From Pteria penguin (Eukaryota; Mollusca; Bivalvia; Pterioida; Pteriidae), in assembly GCA_035048485.1 (NCBI GenBank), contig CM068587.1, forward strand, positions 49,188,496 through 49,252,495: DNA of 64,000 nucleotides. The letters run 5' to 3'. Positions within the stretch are counted from its first letter, which is position 1, and each line of letters begins with the position of its first letter. Below are positions 1 to 11,619 of the stretch, piece by piece. A program made the translations under genes and the position numbers. A model generated the notes under the pieces. The model ran no database searches. It worked only from the letters and a program-made list of their open reading frames with translations, and was not told where the DNA came from.

Positions 1-145
1 ATAAGTAACACAACGATCGTGTAAACAGCCATATCACTTTAGGCACATGACCATCGTGTAAATAGCCAAATCAATTTAGGTATCAATAGTCATGTAAAAA
101 GCCGTTTCATTTAGGTACACGACTGTCGTGTAAATAGCTACTATT
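1..145. repeat. short tandem repeat, about 38-bp unit
   Basis: About three and a half diverged copies of a unit containing 'cgtgtaaatagccaaatca' and 'tttaggtac' follow one another. No coding potential is seen. Confidence 0.6.
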
Positions 146-845
146 AAATTTCACACAGAGTTACAGTTAGCGTGTAGTTATCATTGTTTAAGCTTTGCCT
201 GAATCATACTATTACTCTCATATTCAAAACAACTAACCTATACAACTGAGATGAATTTCTTCGTTAAATCAATTTTTAAAAAAGGGTAGCAGAATTTGGA
301 AGAAACTCTCTTTATAAATTCAATGCCTGTATCATTCTGATCGTCATTCGCGCTGAAATGCCGACGTTGTTTTTCGTAATTTGACAGCATGCGGTCTAAA
401 AATACTTACTTTCACAATTTTTATCTGCACATAATCTGAGATCTGAAATTTTGGACGACAGACATACGGTAAAAAGCGCTAAAACAACAAATATACAAAT
501 GTTCATTTTCCCTCTGTGACCAGGGGGACATAAATCTGGAGATGGACACGTATCCTTTACTTAGCCATGTCGTGTACCAAGCAATTCGCTCCCCCCAAAA
601 AATTAACAGTCGCTGCTACATTCTATTGGTCATTCTTACAAGCAATTTTCCAAATGTTATATTTTATATCACTTTGGCTTATTTACAAATAAAACTAAAC
701 AAACAACAGTGGAATTTACTGGAGAAAGCGAGTTTCAAATTACAAGAACACAAGAAATCAGCAACAACGGCTCTGTAGATAATCAGATATTTGAGTGATT
801 TTCTGCAGATATCTGGTTCAGACAACGTGGGGCATCTCAGTAGTA

Positions 846-901
<56 letters not shown>

Positions 902-1174
902 GAGAGAGAGAGAGACCCTCTGATGCACGGCTGTACGAAACTTCACCGTCTTCAGAAGCACTGTACGTAATTATAGGTTTTTTATATATAAAATACAAAA
1001 ATGAAATAATTAAAGTCAGCATGGGGTATATCAGTTAAAACCAAGGACTTATAAAACAAACCCTGGTCAATCATTTGAATGAATGGGAAAAGACCATTTA
1101 TTTTTTTTAAATGTTCTAATTACAGATTTTTAAATTGTTAACACAGGGAAGTATATATCAAAATAGATATACGT
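146..1174. other. intergenic, no gene recognised
   Basis: AT-rich sequence with only short open frames that lack splice context or recognisable protein features. It contains the GA microsatellite listed separately. Confidence 0.5.
852..915. repeat. (GA)n microsatellite
   Basis: About 64 bases of nearly uninterrupted GA dinucleotides, with a single GTG interruption near position 900. Confidence 0.95.
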
Positions 1175-1640
1175 CTACTGTCCGCGCCACTCACTTTGTC
1201 AACCGAAAAATCTGGATTTTCACTTAATTACCTTTAAAATAGTTCTACAAAATTAATATCAATCGACAGATCTTGTTTAGTCGTAACTTTTGGTGTATGT
1301 TATATGTTTCTACGAAGAAACATTCGTATTTTATAGGGAAAAATCATTTTAGATAGGGCGTTTTCTATGTTAATTTTGACGTGACGTCGCCAATGTTTAA
1401 CATTCAGTCTATGGGAAACTTGGCGACGTCACGTCAAAATTTAACATGGAAATCGCCCTATCTAAAATTGATTTTTGTCTATAAAATATGAACGCTTCTT
1501 CATACAAACATACAGCATACACCAAAAGTTACGACTAAACAAGATCTATCGAATGGTTTTGCATTTTTGAAATTATTCTGAAGATGAATAACTGAAAATC
1601 CAGATTTTCCAGTTCCCAGAGTGAGTGGCGCGGACAGTAG
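1175..1640. mobile_element. long foldback element
   Basis: The first bases (ctactgtccgcgccactcac) and the last bases (gtgagtggcgcggacagtag) are exact reverse complements. Pairing continues with some mismatches through both halves to a centre near 1407, for example 'agtcgtaacttttggtgtatg' against 'catacaccaaaagttacgact', and 'gacgtgacgtcgcca' against 'tggcgacgtcacgtc'. The arms are about 230 bp and there is no coding capacity, so this is a non-autonomous foldback or MITE-like element. I see no clear target-site duplication. Confidence 0.8.
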
Positions 1641-1820
1641 AGGATAATGATGATAATATCCCTTTATGTTCATATATGTATTGTTATACAATTATTACAA
1701 TCATCTTTCTTTTGTTACAGATGACAGTGGTCATTGTCTCTCTTAAATAAAGAGTTGAATAATTAGTAATTGTACTTATTTATGACCACGGTCCTACGCT
1801 ACCCTACACAGAGTTGAACC

Positions 1821-2036
1821 ATGCCTTCCGTTGGATGCCCAATACCAAACTGCGACTACGTCACAGATGATTTGGATGCTGCCATCGTCGCCGCTCTAAT
1901 AACCGCCCATTTCTCGATACATTCAAATAGTAACCAGGCAACAGCCAAAGTTGAAAAAGTCAAGAGACCTACAATTTCAGCTCCTGGAACGAGCGAGGAA
2001 TGGCAATACAATACTTCATACGTTGATGGATCATAG
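1821..2036 (+). pseudogene. gag-like retroelement fragment
   Basis: A 71-codon open frame starts MPSVGCPIPNCDY and contains KVEKVKRPTI followed by SEEWQY. This arrangement (an N-terminal Cys pair with downstream His residues, an Ala-rich stretch, then a Lys/Arg-rich KVEKVKRP segment and an acidic-Trp motif) resembles the N-terminus of gag-like proteins of LTR retroelements in marine invertebrates. The frame stops soon after that motif, and no capsid, protease or polymerase reading frame follows, so it is a short remnant or a spliced fragment. The family assignment rests on pattern memory only. A protein search would settle it. Confidence 0.45.
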
Positions 2037-2639
2037 AACATAAATCACCAAACTCCCCTTAAGATTACTGAGGTATTAGTCTCTGTTTTTATTTCATAGT
2101 AATTTTAGTCAAATAGAGGGTTAAGGTAACCATTAAATTCGCGTATTGTTAAAACGCTCTCTGTGTATGAAGTTGTGTGAAGAGTCATTCAAAGTACATT
2201 TTGTATTTAACAAAGCGAATTAACGCAAAATAAGAACATGTGGGATTGAAGTCGATCAACGGGAAAGACAAGATCGAAAAATTCTGGGAAGGTTGAAATG
2301 TCCTTCTCTTTACCTTTTGTTCCTGATGGAATCTAACCAATGGTCTGGTGATCCTCAAAATCCACTCTAGTGTTAATGCTATATCTTTGATTTGTATTAG
2401 GGGTGATGCAAGTAAGGTTAAATTTGATATCCTAATTTCTCCAATGTACATTAATGTCTTTCACACACACATACCCATGCTGTATGACGCAATAATTAAT
2501 GCGTTATAGTACAATACGCAAAAATGCAGCATTGTGTGGAAGCCCATTGGTTTCACACACGTGCACAAATTTATTACTTTTAACGCAATATTGTTGTTAT
2601 GTAACCATAGACGTATGCGACTATGAAGAAATCTATTAC
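2037..2639. other. intergenic, no gene recognised
   Basis: Unique-looking AT-rich DNA between the gag-like fragment and the next MITE. I see no supportable gene or repeat. Confidence 0.4.
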
Positions 2640-2795
2640 CAGTGGCGGATCCAGGCTTTCCGAAAAGGGGGGGCCCGCATGGGTATTAGCAAAACTTCTC
2701 AGCCATATTTGGTGCAAAATCTGGATTTTTACTAGTAAATATGTGACCAAAAGGGGTGGGGGCGGCCCCCCGGGCCCCCTATAAATCCGCCACTG
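2640..2795. mobile_element. 156-bp MITE, CAGTGGCGGATC family, 5-bp TSD
   Basis: The element begins CAGTGGCGGATCC and ends GGATTTATAGG-type sequence read on the opposite strand (plus strand: ataaatccgccactg), so the termini are inverted. It is flanked on both sides by ATTAC (2635-2639 and 2796-2800). The inside is G/C-homopolymer rich and non-coding. A second copy lies at 24686-24822 with its own 5-bp duplication. CAG termini and 5-bp duplications suggest a hAT-like transposase in trans, which is an inference. Confidence 0.85.
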
Positions 2796-2836
2796 ATTAC
2801 CATGTTTATATGTCCTTGTATAAAGCAATAAATATT

Positions 2837-2857
2837 TGTGTGTGTGTGTGTGTGTGT
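2837..2857. repeat. (TG)n microsatellite
   Basis: About ten consecutive TG dinucleotides. Confidence 0.85.
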
Positions 2858-3153
2858 TTGAGTCTTCTGACGGTGCGTGTGTGTGAAACCAATATTGGGC
2901 TCCCGTAGCTTTGTAGACCGAATAAGAAGGAAAGAAACATGTATGTAATCTATTACGTAGTTTATAAATGATATCATCAACTTAATGTTAAAAAAGAGCT
3001 GTTGATGTGAAGGTGGCAATCACGTGACCCATGTATACACGTAACAAATAGGCCTACTATAAGCTGTATAAAACTGTTCAGTAATCTACATGTCCGTTGT
3101 CAATAACAACAGCACTAACAAGTGAAGGTCACCACGACTTACAGTCGGATTAT

Positions 3154-3331
3154 TAGACCCTTTCACACTAATCTGCGGACCTAATATTTTGGTGGGCGGA
3201 AGTATTTGCGGAGACCCATTAGTAACACCTTTTATCAACATTGCGTAGTTGAAGAGCTGGCACGAATAGGTCTCCACAAACACTCCCCCCTACCAAAACA
3301 TTAGGTCAGCAGGTTAGTGTGAAAGGGTCTA
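3154..3331. mobile_element. palindromic MITE, about 178 bp
   Basis: Inverted ends: 'tagaccctttcacactaatc' on the left and 'gttagtgtgaaagggtcta' on the right. Pairing also occurs further in ('ttttggtgggcggaagt' against 'actcccccctaccaaaa'). There is no coding content. Target duplication is unclear because the palindrome itself ends in TA. Confidence 0.75.
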
Positions 3332-3730
3332 TAAGGGAGATTTCCCCCGACTCGTTTTGACCGTGATCATATAATAAATCTGTTGCATATTTTGGGAAAA
3401 TGATTTTGAAAGACATATAATTATATAAAACAGGTTTTATCTGATTTTTAATAAATAATATTTCCATGCCTGAGAAGTCTCTTTTCGATCCAAATCTTAT
3501 CTCGATATCAAGATAGCATGTTAAATTATTTTCATAAATATATAGTGGACAAAGACAGATTCCGAAATAAATAAGCTGATCAAAGTAAAGATGGAATGTA
3601 GAAAATCATTCATGTTAGCAAGGACTTATAAATATATTTTTAAGTCCTTGATATTAGCTTGTTCGCGGCTAAATCCATGGCGTCGCAGAGGTGAGTAGGG
3701 AAGGAGGAAAGGGTAGAAGATGGAATTGCT

Positions 3731-3956
3731 TGATTATTGTTTTGCGTCAGTTTTGCTTGATGCATTGCGTAGAAAGTTTTAAATCTTTGCAACAGACCCA
3801 TTCGTAACTGTGAGGGACATTTCACGTGCCACGCCTACCGTGACGCGCAACCTTGGTTTTTATCGTCTTATCCGAAAAGATAAAACACCAGTTTGCCCAC
3901 GGCAGGAGTTGAACCTGGGACCTTTATGGTCACGAGTTGAGCACCTAATCTAGAAA
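3731..3956 (-). mobile_element. tRNA-derived SINE copy
   Basis: Member of the main SINE family in this window, in minus orientation. Conserved blocks are 'gatgcattgc', 'cagacccattcg', 'gtgagggacatttcacgtgccacgcctaccgtgac' (shortened here to its landmarks), 'cttatccgaaaagat', and a B-box-like 'gttgaacctgggacc' at the tRNA-derived end. Confidence 0.75.
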
Positions 3957-4229
3957 CGGGGAAAATACCGAGGCAGGAGATAGAGAAGGCTGGAAAAATT
4001 GGCATAAGGAGACTGAATAAGATGCGAACCATATCCCTCCCCATTCCCTGTGCCCGTCTTCTCAACCCATCTATTGATCTCCCATTTACCTAATGTACTC
4101 ATTTTAGCGTCAATTAGCCCCCCCCCCCCCCGCGGCAACAAAGTTGAAACATGCAATAATTCATCCCAAAATACATCACTGGTATAAGTGTAATGGATGT
4201 CCCACTTGTACATTTTGAGGTAAATTCAA

Positions 4230-5540
4230 TGAAAGCAATCTGGTTTGTGTGCACTCTGACCTTGACCTTGTAGATATGACATTGGGTCAAGGTCATTACA
4301 CAACCTTGAGTCATGGACAACAATTGTGTAAACATAATCTTCCAGCAATGTAACAGAAAGAAGTTATGGCCAGACAAGGATTCTGGCTACGTGTGCACTG
4401 TAACATTGGCATTGTAGATATCACCTTGCTTAAAGGTCATGACACACCCTACTGTCATGAACAACAATTGATCTCCATCCAAACAACATGTTTCGTACAA
4501 TGTGATACTCACTTTTGGATCATGGAAATCAGTGCTGTGAAATATTATCCAGATCCAACATAGCAGTCAGGAGCTCTGATCCATACAAGTATTTGACAAT
4601 GCGTGCACTTTGACCTTGTCCTTGGAAATATGATCTTGAGTCAAGATCATGACAAACCCTTGTGTCATGGACAACAATTGTGTGAAATATTATCCAGATC
4701 CAACCTGGCAGTAAGAAGTTATGTACAAGGATTTTGGCTATGTGTGCATTGTGACCTTGACCTTGAAGATAGGACCTTCAGTGGAGGTCATGACACACCC
4801 TTGGACAGGAATAACAATTTTGTGAAATGTTATTGAGATCTAACATAGCAGTAAGGAGTTATGGCCCAGACAAGGATTTGGACAACTGTGCACTTTGACC
4901 TTGACTTTGGAAATACGATCTTGAGTCAAGGTCATGACACACCCTTGGGTCATTGACAACAATTGTGTGATATATTATCCAAATCTTTCTTGGCAGTAAG
5001 AAATTATGGCCCGGACAAGGATTTTGGCTATGTGTGCACTGTGCCCTTGACCTTGAAGATATGATCTTGGGTCAAGGTCATGACATGCTCTTAGGTCATG
5101 GACAACAATTGTGTACAATATTATTAAGGTCTGATGAGGGGACAAGAAGATATGGCCTGGACAAACATTTTGGCTATGTGTGCACTGCCCTTGACCTTGA
5201 AGATATGATCTTGAGTCAAGGTCATGACACACCCTTGGGTCATGGACAACAATTGTGTGAAATTTTATCTTGGATAATAATCCAACTTTGCAGTAAGAAG
5301 TTATGGCTCGGGCAAAGATTTTGGCTATATATGCACTGTGACTTTGACCTTGAAGATATGACCATGGGTCAAGGTCATGAAGCATCCTTGGGTCATGTAA
5401 AACAATTGTGTGAAATGTTATCTAGATCCGACAACAGGGTAAGAAGTTATGGCCCAGACAAATGTGAACAGACAGACAGACTGGGTGATTCCTATATACT
5501 CCCCCAAACTTTGTTTGAAGAGGGTATAATAAAAATGAAA
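4230..5540. repeat. tandem array of ~145-bp units ('gaccttgaccttg' repeat)
   Basis: Eight or so diverged units each hold 'gtgtgcactgtgaccttgac', 'gatcttgagtcaaggtcat', 'gacacacccttgggtcat', 'gacaacaattgtgtgaaat' and 'agaagttatggcccagac'. The array ends with 'ctcccccaaactttgtttga' and 'gggtataataaa'. Long open frames on both strands are by-products of the repeat and were not annotated. This looks like a common molluscan interspersed repeat with internal tandem units. Confidence 0.85.
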
Positions 5541-5678
5541 GACAGATCAAGCAATCGAAAAACTAGGTAACAGGATATCGAAATGAATCATAAATAATAT
5601 TGCAAAGTTGATGTCACAGTTTTGTAAAAATTTTTGATGAAATATGGAAAAACACAGAAAAATTAGAGAATTTTTGTT

Positions 5679-5940
5679 GGTATCTCATTTTACGTCGCAC
5701 CAAGATATACTGCACTTATATGGTGTCAGCATGATTATACAATGACGGCATCTGCCTGATGCAGTGAAGAGAAATTTAGGATTATGCAATGCAACCACCC
5801 AAAGCAGTGAGGGATCCTCAAGTCTACCATGACATGGAACTTCGATTTTTACCATCTCATCCGATGGACAAAATAAAACGATGAGTCATTGGGGGGACTT
5901 AAACTCGAGTCAAGTAACTACCCAACTTAGCTGCTGACTT
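5679..5940 (-). mobile_element. degenerate SINE copy
   Basis: It retains 'tatggtgtcagcat', 'atctgcctgatgcagtg', 'aagcagtgagggatc', 'taccatgacatggaac' and 'atctcatccgatggac', in the order of the main SINE family in minus orientation, with many substitutions. Confidence 0.65.
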
Positions 5941-6392
5941 ACTGGTAGGTAAGATATCAGACATGAGTTAGTATCTCTTGATGGCTAACTGTATCTGCCA
6001 TGTCTGATTCCACAGTAATGATCCAGAGAATAAAATTTCAATGTCTAATCAGGGTATACATTATAAGAAACACATGCTATGTCAATTATTATGTTTGCTG
6101 GGCTTTTATAGAATTGTGGTTTCATGTGTCTGGAGATCTCACCAAGAGTCAGATATAACTGAAAATTATGTAAAATGGAAGATAATACTGCCATTGGGAC
6201 ATTTTCTTCTTTCATTTATAGATATATCAAACATGAAAACCTGAATTCTTTCAAAAAGTTGTTTTCCTTGTTTATTAAGTAGTTTTCACCATTTGTGACC
6301 TTTGAATAAAAGTATGTCATTGTAGGTTCAAATGGAAATTACTTAATCACAAAAAAGAAGCAGACAAACAGGAGTGAAGGAATGCAAACTGA

Positions 6393-6582
6393 TTTGTTTG
6401 TTTTGTTGATGTTTTATGCCACAAGATTACTGCATTGATATGGTGACGGCACCAATGTGGTGCATTGCTTCATAATTTTGTCTTATCCTACTGTCCCATT
6501 CCAAGCAGTGAGGGATATTTTATGTGTCAATGATATTGTGACACAAGGGGCTCCAGTTCTATAACATCTCATCTACAAGAGA
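6393..6582 (-). mobile_element. degenerate SINE copy
   Basis: It retains 'gatatggtgacggcacc', 'ggtgcattgc' and 'aagcagtgagggatattt' in SINE order, and lacks a clear tRNA-like end. Confidence 0.55.
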
Positions 6583-6625
6583 GATAAGGAGGCAATAGGT
6601 GAAATATTACCCGAGAAAAATATGA

Positions 6626-7062
6626 AACCACAGCCAGAATCAAATTAGAAATCTGGTGTGATGCCAATGAAGCCAGAGTCAAATTAGAAATGTGGTGCGA
6701 TGCCAATGAAGCCAGAGTCAAATTAGAAATGTGGTGCCACACCACTGAAGCCAGAATTAAATTAGAAATTTGGTGCAATATTACTGAAACCAGAATCAAA
6801 TTAGAAATCTGGTGTAATACCAGTGAAGCTGGAATCAAATTAGAAATCTGGTGCAATACCACTGAAGCCGGGATCAAATTAGAAATCTGGTGTTATACCA
6901 CTGAAACTGGAATCAAATTAGAAATCTGGTGCAATACCAGTGAAGCTGGAATCAAATTAGAAATCTGGTGCAATACCACTGAAGCCGTAATCAAATTAGA
7001 AATCTGGTGTTATACCACTGAAGCTGGAGTCAAATTAGAAATCTGGTGCCATACCACTGAAG
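6626..7062. repeat. 39-bp minisatellite, about 11 units
   Basis: Units such as 'gaagccagagtcaaattaga' plus 'aatctggtgcaataccact' repeat every 39 bp. As 39 is a multiple of three, the array stays open on both strands (13-residue repeat). There is no start context or splice site to support a gene, and it begins just past the predicted polyadenylation signal of the ACTMAP gene. Confidence 0.85.
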
Positions 7063-7119
7063 CAATCTGCACCAGAATGTCAATAAAATGCATCTCAACA
7101 CCTTCTATACATATATTTG

Positions 7120-7125
7120 TTTATT
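7120..7125 (-). terminator. polyadenylation signal of ACTMAP gene
   Basis: TTTATT on the plus strand reads AATAAA on the minus strand, about 170 bases beyond the stop codon at 7297-7299. It is the first canonical signal I see downstream of that gene. Confidence 0.5.
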
Positions 7126-7296
7126 AAAATCAAATACATAAATATGGTACATAAAAAGCAACAAACATTCCTGAGAATGAATCTTGAATTTCATTCGTTA
7201 CAAACAGCAATAAATACAACTGGTATTCGCTAATATGCATGGGTTGTACTTTTGGTATTAAAAAATACCAAAGTAATTTGAACCATAATTCTAAAT

Positions 7297-9569
7297 TTAA
7301 AATTCACAGTTGTTTGAACTAAAGGCACTTTGTTTTGAATCCCCTAAGAAAATGATTTTATTGCACAACTCCAGTTCCAAACTTTCTGGAATGATATACG
7401 AAGGAGTCTCTCCAGAGTTCCATTCTGGATCTTTTTCAGTGAGGTTAGCGTTGCTATCCAGCAGGGATTCTAACGACCACACACCGATGTGCTTACTCTT
7501 TCCCTGCACTCCATATACATATATCTCCTCCAAAGAAATGTGATGAAGAGTATCGAAAGTCTGAGTAGAATTCTGCAAGTGATAGAGATTCGGGTATTCC
7601 TCGTCTTTAGTGCACCCTGCCAGCGAACATTCATCTGCATTTTTCAGCTTTGACAGGAAACCTGTAAAAATTTTATTTCAGATTTATTATGGCCTTCTTT
7701 GCTCAAATATGCTTACATAACCTTTTGCTGGTGTTTGGTCAAGTTTAAAATCAAACTCGTAACTTCACAACTTTATCATTACAAGTAGTTGTACTGTAAA
7801 CAACAAATTCACAGTAAAATATAAATGTCTTAATCTAATAAAATAATTTATGTATGCATTTATAATAAATATTTCACACAGTTATAGTTTTTGTTTTTTG
7901 TTTGATTCTTAAATATTTTCCGTTACACCAAGATTATGGCACTTATGTGGTGACAACACCTGTCTGATACAATGCACAGAAATTCAGAACTATGCCAGTT
8001 ATTTACCCAGAGAAGTGAGGAATCTTTTACATGCCACGTCTTCTTAGACATGAAACCTCAGTTTCTACCACCTCATCAGAAAGATATGAGCCATGCACAA
8101 AACCAACTGAGCTAGATCAACTCCGTATAATTGTATATATATAATGGAGACAAACCTGTTAGAAGGGCCCAATGAGCTTTATGACCACGTTTCAAGCATG
8201 GCTCATGATTTCCATCTGCATCATAACTTGTAGATTTAAAGCGAAATACTGATAGTGAATGAATGTAAAATAAAAATTCTGAGTTTCAACATGTTTTTAA
8301 TATTGAAACACATGAAGTTCATATGACTAAATTGCTGTTTTATTTCATTTTGTAATCTAAAAGTTATAAAAACTGTTCTGTGAATATCTTTGCTAATACT
8401 GTATTTGATAAATATTACTGAAATCACAAAAACTCCTTCCGTTCATGTTTTGTATTTTAGTCACCTACCAAATCTATTGTTCTAAACTTGGGCAGATGTT
8501 CTGTCCCACTGGAGAACAAAAGAATCGTGTGTATAAAAGCACAAGTCAAAACGGTCAATCAGTAATCATGATCTTGTGTATCTACCAAATGCTTTTTATG
8601 GAATAAAATTTGACAAAGTTGAGCTAAAGATGGATGCTAAAACAGTCAATTTTTTAAAATTGGTATTTTCAACAATTTGTTTTTTTTTTTCACTGTAAGG
8701 ATACGGTATGATTATAGGACATCCATGACTTAAATGCTGTATCATGTGACATATGACCTTTGATCTATTGACCACTTTGACAAGACAACAGGGATGGCCA
8801 GAGTAAACTTCCTGGGCTAGAAGCTGCGTATTACATGCTGAAATAAATAGAACATTTGTTAATAAAGTAATAGATCTTTGAATGAAAAGTAGAGAAAAAA
8901 GATTCTAGAAAGTGAGTTACCCATTTTTTTAGCAGATAATGATTGATTGATTGACTAATTATTGTTTCACGTATATGGTGACGGCATCTGCCTGATGCAT
9001 TGCACAGAAATTTGTACCTTCGCAGTGAGGGATCTTTTACATGCCACGCCTACCGCGACATGGGACCTCGGATTTAACTGTCTCATTCAAAAGACAGAAC
9101 AATGGAGTGCCCCGAGTGGGAATCGAATCCGGGACCTCTAGGTCACGAGCTGAGCACCTCATCCACAAGGCCACACCAGCTTTAGCAGATGACACTCTTT
9201 TCAATAAATAAATTGTACTTATGTTTAGAGAAATGTAAAAGTCTTTAATTAATATTAAGTATGTGCAGACACATCATGTAAAACCTACTGGGTTGCTTAT
9301 ATTATATGGACAAAATCTCCATTAAAATATTGGATTTGAACACTTAAAATTCAAAACAAACGAAATTAAAAAAGATATGATATATTTCTTTTATTGTTTA
9401 TATCGACATCTTTTATCTACTTTGAAAGAAATCATGAATATAGTTACCTGAAAATAACTCCCCTTGGAGAGAGAATTCTCTATCTTTGGCTAATTTCAAT
9501 ACATCGTATGTATTTCCACAGTCTTGCCCCAGCATCTGTCCACTCATAGCTAAAGCCACTATACCACAG
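7297..9569 (-). CDS. ACTMAP: actin maturation protease, partial (last four coding exons)
   Basis: Four minus-strand exons join in frame: 9569-9448, 8837-8705, 8226-8156 and 7661-7297 (stop TAA 7299-7297), giving 229 residues. All junctions are GT-AG and phases match (1, 2, 1). Family landmarks known from human ACTMAP/C19orf54 occur in order. First comes the catalytic-Cys segment CGIVALAMSGQML, then QGELFS at the end of the first exon, then HLSHGCPIIIPYDADGNHEP across the second junction, then GHKAHWALLTG with the presumed catalytic His, and finally VQGKSKHIGVWS near the C-terminus. The enzyme removes the N-terminal acetylated residue(s) of immature actin in the cytosol. The human protein is about 350 residues, so about 120 N-terminal residues are missing here. 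They may lie in the 500-N gap or between it and 15 kb. Introns carry SINE copies. Confidence 0.88.
7895..8117 (-). mobile_element. degenerate SINE copy in ACTMAP intron
   Basis: Landmarks 'acttatgtggtgacaacacc', 'gtctgatacaatgcacag', 'gaagtgaggaatctttta' and 'catgccacg' follow main SINE order, in the intron between the last two ACTMAP exons. Confidence 0.6.
8938..9183 (-). mobile_element. near-complete SINE copy in ACTMAP intron
   Basis: Starts with the (GATT)n tail complement, then 'tatggtgacggcatctgc', 'ctgatgcattgcacag', 'gcagtgagggatctttta' and 'catgccacgcctacc'. It ends in a tRNA-like head whose complement contains the B-box-like GGATTCGATTCCC and GTGGCCTTGTGGATGAGGT. It sits between the first two ACTMAP exons seen here. 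Confidence 0.8.
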
Positions 9570-9667
9570 CTGACAATACACAAACATCTATGTTATACTA
9601 TTTCAGTTTACACCTAATTACTTTACAATTATTTCTTGATCTTTATAGTTTTAATCACAAATGTACA

Positions 9668-9880
9668 TTAAATAAATCATGTGATTACTTTGAAAAGGCC
9701 CCATCAATTTGACCAAGTCAAAGGGGACATTTCACAGTAATCACATGATGTGTACAACACTGATGATAAATCATCACATGATGATCACATGATGATAAAT
9801 CATGTGATTACTTTGAAACGGCCCCATCAATTTGACCAAGTCAAAGGGGATGCTTCAAAGTAATCACATGATTTATTTAA
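9668..9880. mobile_element. inverted-repeat element abutting the gap
   Basis: The left end (ttaaataaatcatgtgatta, then ctttgaa) and right end (ttcaaag, then taatcacatgatttatttaa) are perfect 27-bp inverted repeats. Inside, a ~75-bp sub-palindrome occurs twice, each with 'ggccccatcaatttgaccaa' and 'gtcaaagggga'. It ends six bases before the run of N. Confidence 0.8.
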
Positions 9881-9886
9881 TTTGGA

Positions 9887-10386
9887 NNNNNNNNNNNNNN
9901 NNNNNNNNNNNNNNNNNNNNNNNNNNNNNNNNNNNNNNNNNNNNNNNNNNNNNNNNNNNNNNNNNNNNNNNNNNNNNNNNNNNNNNNNNNNNNNNNNNNN
10001 NNNNNNNNNNNNNNNNNNNNNNNNNNNNNNNNNNNNNNNNNNNNNNNNNNNNNNNNNNNNNNNNNNNNNNNNNNNNNNNNNNNNNNNNNNNNNNNNNNNN
10101 NNNNNNNNNNNNNNNNNNNNNNNNNNNNNNNNNNNNNNNNNNNNNNNNNNNNNNNNNNNNNNNNNNNNNNNNNNNNNNNNNNNNNNNNNNNNNNNNNNNN
10201 NNNNNNNNNNNNNNNNNNNNNNNNNNNNNNNNNNNNNNNNNNNNNNNNNNNNNNNNNNNNNNNNNNNNNNNNNNNNNNNNNNNNNNNNNNNNNNNNNNNN
10301 NNNNNNNNNNNNNNNNNNNNNNNNNNNNNNNNNNNNNNNNNNNNNNNNNNNNNNNNNNNNNNNNNNNNNNNNNNNNNNNNNNNNNN
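9887..10386. other. assembly gap (500 N)
   Basis: Exactly 500 undetermined bases. The round number suggests a placeholder and not a measured gap. Repeats flank both sides. Confidence 0.99.
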
Positions 10387-10800
10387 TGTAACTTGTCATG
10401 GTAAAACAATATGGTAAAGCAATATACCAAATATCAAATGAACATCTGTAAGCATGAAAAGAAAACTGCGGAAAACTAAGTTTTTGCTTTAATTTTCCAA
10501 GTACAAGGGCTATAACTCAGCAAAAAATGCACTAACCTGAACAAAGTTCGAACTTAAACTGTAACTTACATGGTAAAGCAATGTACCAAAATAATATCAA
10601 ATCATAACCTGCAAGAATTATGAAAAAGGTGTGGAATACTAAGTATTTGCATTAATTTTCTAAGTCCAAGGGCCATATCTCAGCAGAAAACGAACCGGAA
10701 CAAAATTCAAACTTGATCTGTAAATTGTAATAGTAAAGCAATACACCAAATATCAAATGATATCCTGCAAGCATGATGGAAGAAAGTGTGGAAAACTGAT
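10387..10800. repeat. tandem repeat, about 165-bp unit
   Basis: Two and a half units share 'taaagcaatataccaaatat', 'tgtggaaaactaagt', 'ttaattttccaagtac' and 'aagggctataactcagca'. The first unit is cut by the gap, so the array may be longer. Confidence 0.75.
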
Positions 10801-11327
10801 TTGCTGGACTGACAGACATGTACTTAAATGATCAGTTCAGAGTATAGAGTGTTCCATTCAACCTTGTTGTCCTCAACTTGGCTAGAGTTATCTCCCTCAA
10901 TGGATTACAACTCTCAGACTTTATCCATCACTGCCCATACACAACTGCTTAATTTAACTTGATTTTGTAATATCACAGCATTGTAAATTTAAATATTTAA
11001 AATTACAATTTTCAATCAAACCATTATATTGATTGAATAATTAAGACTGAAGTCACAAAATCTGCCCTGATAATTTGTAAATTTCTCAAAAGTCTAATTC
11101 TGTTTTCATGGCAGAAATGAAAAAAAAAAAAAACTTGTACTCCAACATCGCCACTAATGGTAGTAGTGTGAAATTACATGGGAAAACTCTATTCCAGGAT
11201 TTTTTTTTTATTAATTCATGAGTCAAAATTTATGATTTTTCTTATGTTTTTTGGAAAATTAGCACCAAATTCCTTTAATCTGATGAAGTGTAGTGAAGGT
11301 ATCTGTGTGATACATTGGACAGATATT
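10801..11327. other. no gene recognised
   Basis: AT-rich DNA. A missing upstream ACTMAP exon was sought here on the minus strand and not found. Confidence 0.4.
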
Positions 11328-11608
11328 TGGTTGATTGATTGATTGATTTTCGTTTAACGTCACACCACGAATATTTCACGTATATGGTGACAGCATCTGC
11401 CTGATGCGGGGCATACAAATTTTGACCTTTGCAGCGGACCCACCCGAAGCAGTGAGGGATCTTTAACGTGCCATGCATACCATGACACGGGGCCTCGGTT
11501 TTTACTGTCTCATCCGAAAGACAGGACACCGGCATGACCAAAGCGGGATTCAAACCCCGGCCTCCGGATCAGGAGTCCAGCGCGATACCACTAGGCCTCG
11601 CCGGCTTG
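11328..11608 (-). mobile_element. full-length SINE copy
   Basis: Begins (GATT)n then 'cgtttaacgtcacaccacg', 'atatttcacgtatatggtga', 'gaagcagtgagggatcttt', 'cggtttttactgtctcatcc' and ends in a tRNA-like head. The head's complement reads GCCGGCGAGGCCTAGTGGTA and contains GGGTTTGAATCCC (B-box-like). This is one of the best-preserved copies. Confidence 0.85.
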
Positions 11609-11619
11609 GGACAGAAATT

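Noticed and set aside
4975..5570. Open frames of 136 and 178 codons on both strands
   Set aside because: By-products of the ~145-bp repeat; both strands are open and the repeat is non-coding elsewhere.
9827..10430. Open frames of 169-190 codons across the gap
   Set aside because: They consist of undetermined bases.
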